Positions 63,559-64,000 of a DNA stretch of 64,000 nt are shown piece by piece. The stretch is from contig JBAOIA010000012.1 of the NCBI GenBank assembly GCA_037045145.1, positions 186,001 through 250,000 of the forward strand, written 5' to 3'. The number at the start of each line of letters is the position of its first letter. Within the stretch, counting starts at the first letter, position 1. The notes under the pieces are model-generated. The model did not search any database. It was not told the DNA's origin and saw only the letters and a list, made by a program, of their open reading frames with translations. The position numbers were made by a program, and so were the translations under genes. The stretch is from Bacteroidia bacterium. GTDB lineage: Bacteria > Bacteroidota > Bacteroidia > AKYH767-A > OLB10.

Positions 63559-64000
63559 TCGCCTCCCTCCAATTCTTTTAAAATCTTTTTATCACTTTTT
63601 AACTAATCTATGTGGCATCTGCATCACAAAGCCAAGTCTTCTTTACAATAAATACTAATCTTAAATTTGTGTGTACAACGTTTATAAAAAATCAGATACC
63701 GTATTTTAACTTTAAGAGATAGAATTTTTGGCAATAGTTTTATTTTGAATAAGAATGCATCTTATTAAATATTATGTAGATTGAATGATTGAGAAATATA
63801 TTGCAGTAAAATTGATGGCTGAAATGTTTTTTATTGCAAAAACAAATTTATCAGCATAGGAATAAAACACCATTCTCTTCTGGTTAAACATAACAACTAA
63901 AGTTGTACTGCAGTTGCTCTTTAGAAGTATAATAAAAACCTTATTACGATAAAAACCTGCAATATATTTTAGAACTTAAAAGCAAGATGATGAGGTATAA
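63559..64000. other. Non-coding tail of the window
   Basis: About 440 AT-rich bases in which I see no gene on either strand, no RNA gene and no terminator. A weak 14-bp palindrome (ACAACT AA AGTTGT, 63893-63906) is present and probably incidental. Confidence 0.5.

Noticed and set aside
63893..63906. 14-bp palindrome ACAACT AA AGTTGT
   Set aside because: Short, AT-rich and not next to a gene or promoter box in the window; likely chance.

Overview
The window reads as a chromosomal segment of a Bacteroidota bacterium, probably environmental and near Chitinophagales or Sphingobacteriales. The DNA is AT-rich. Promoter-like boxes fit the phylum's TTG / TAnnTTTG consensus rather than TTGACA / TATAAT. 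Two surface proteins carry type IX secretion (T9SS) C-terminal signals, one of type A and one of type B. The principal sigma factor is the short Bacteroidota form, and the set of GWxTD protein, leucine dehydrogenase, several SurA-like isomerases and a MoxR ATPase is typical of the phylum. No rRNA or tRNA gene was recognised. All readings were made by eye, without database searches.

Layout. Positions 1-4112 hold the distal part of a type II-C CRISPR-Cas locus: the last codons of a probable cas9, then cas1, cas2, a bidirectional terminator and an array of 26 repeats and 25 spacers. The last repeat is split by about 548 bp of GC-richer, hairpin-filled tandem repeats. Positions 4113-11742 carry a small membrane protein, a YceI-like protein, an ECF sigma factor overlapping a membrane/beta-barrel gene, pcm, and a run fur, STAS protein, purA, coiled-coil protein, trxB. 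Positions 12000-22432 carry a T9SS cargo protein with a disrupted signal peptide, then GNAT, Gfo/Idh oxidoreductase, lipoprotein, sugar transferase, hydroxyacyl-CoA dehydrogenase, rRNA methyltransferase, kdsA and lysoplasmalogenase. Positions 22540-41410 are housekeeping and metabolism: nusB, leucine dehydrogenase, ABC exporter, prmA, MFS transporter, CoA-binding protein, two-component system, aminotransferase, inositol phosphatase, GH31 glucosidase, rlmB, GWxTD protein, rmuC and a UbiD decarboxylase. Positions 41411-47908 encode a giant PKD-repeat adhesin-like protein. Positions 48344-63558 carry a small protein with an FtsE-like ATPase, beta-barrel and beta-helix proteins, a thioesterase-thiolase pair, plsY, rluD, rpoD, a ferredoxin-NADP reductase, a three-gene periplasmic peptidyl-prolyl isomerase operon leading to MoxR, and a lipoprotein.

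The main novelty is in the CRISPR locus. Read on the minus strand, each repeat contains TTG, an 18-bp gap and TATCTTTG. The same box and spacing lies before an ordinary gene at 51527, and TTG-N18-TACTTTTG lies before two more genes. Each repeat may therefore be its own promoter, as described for Neisseria type II-C arrays but here with the Bacteroidota consensus. The split repeat is at the putative leader end, so the insertion may have separated the array from its leader while leaving crRNA transcription intact. Other points are TAnnTTTG boxes only 5-6 bases before several start codons, suggesting near-leaderless mRNAs, and perfect palindromes just downstream of -7 boxes at two regulated-looking genes.
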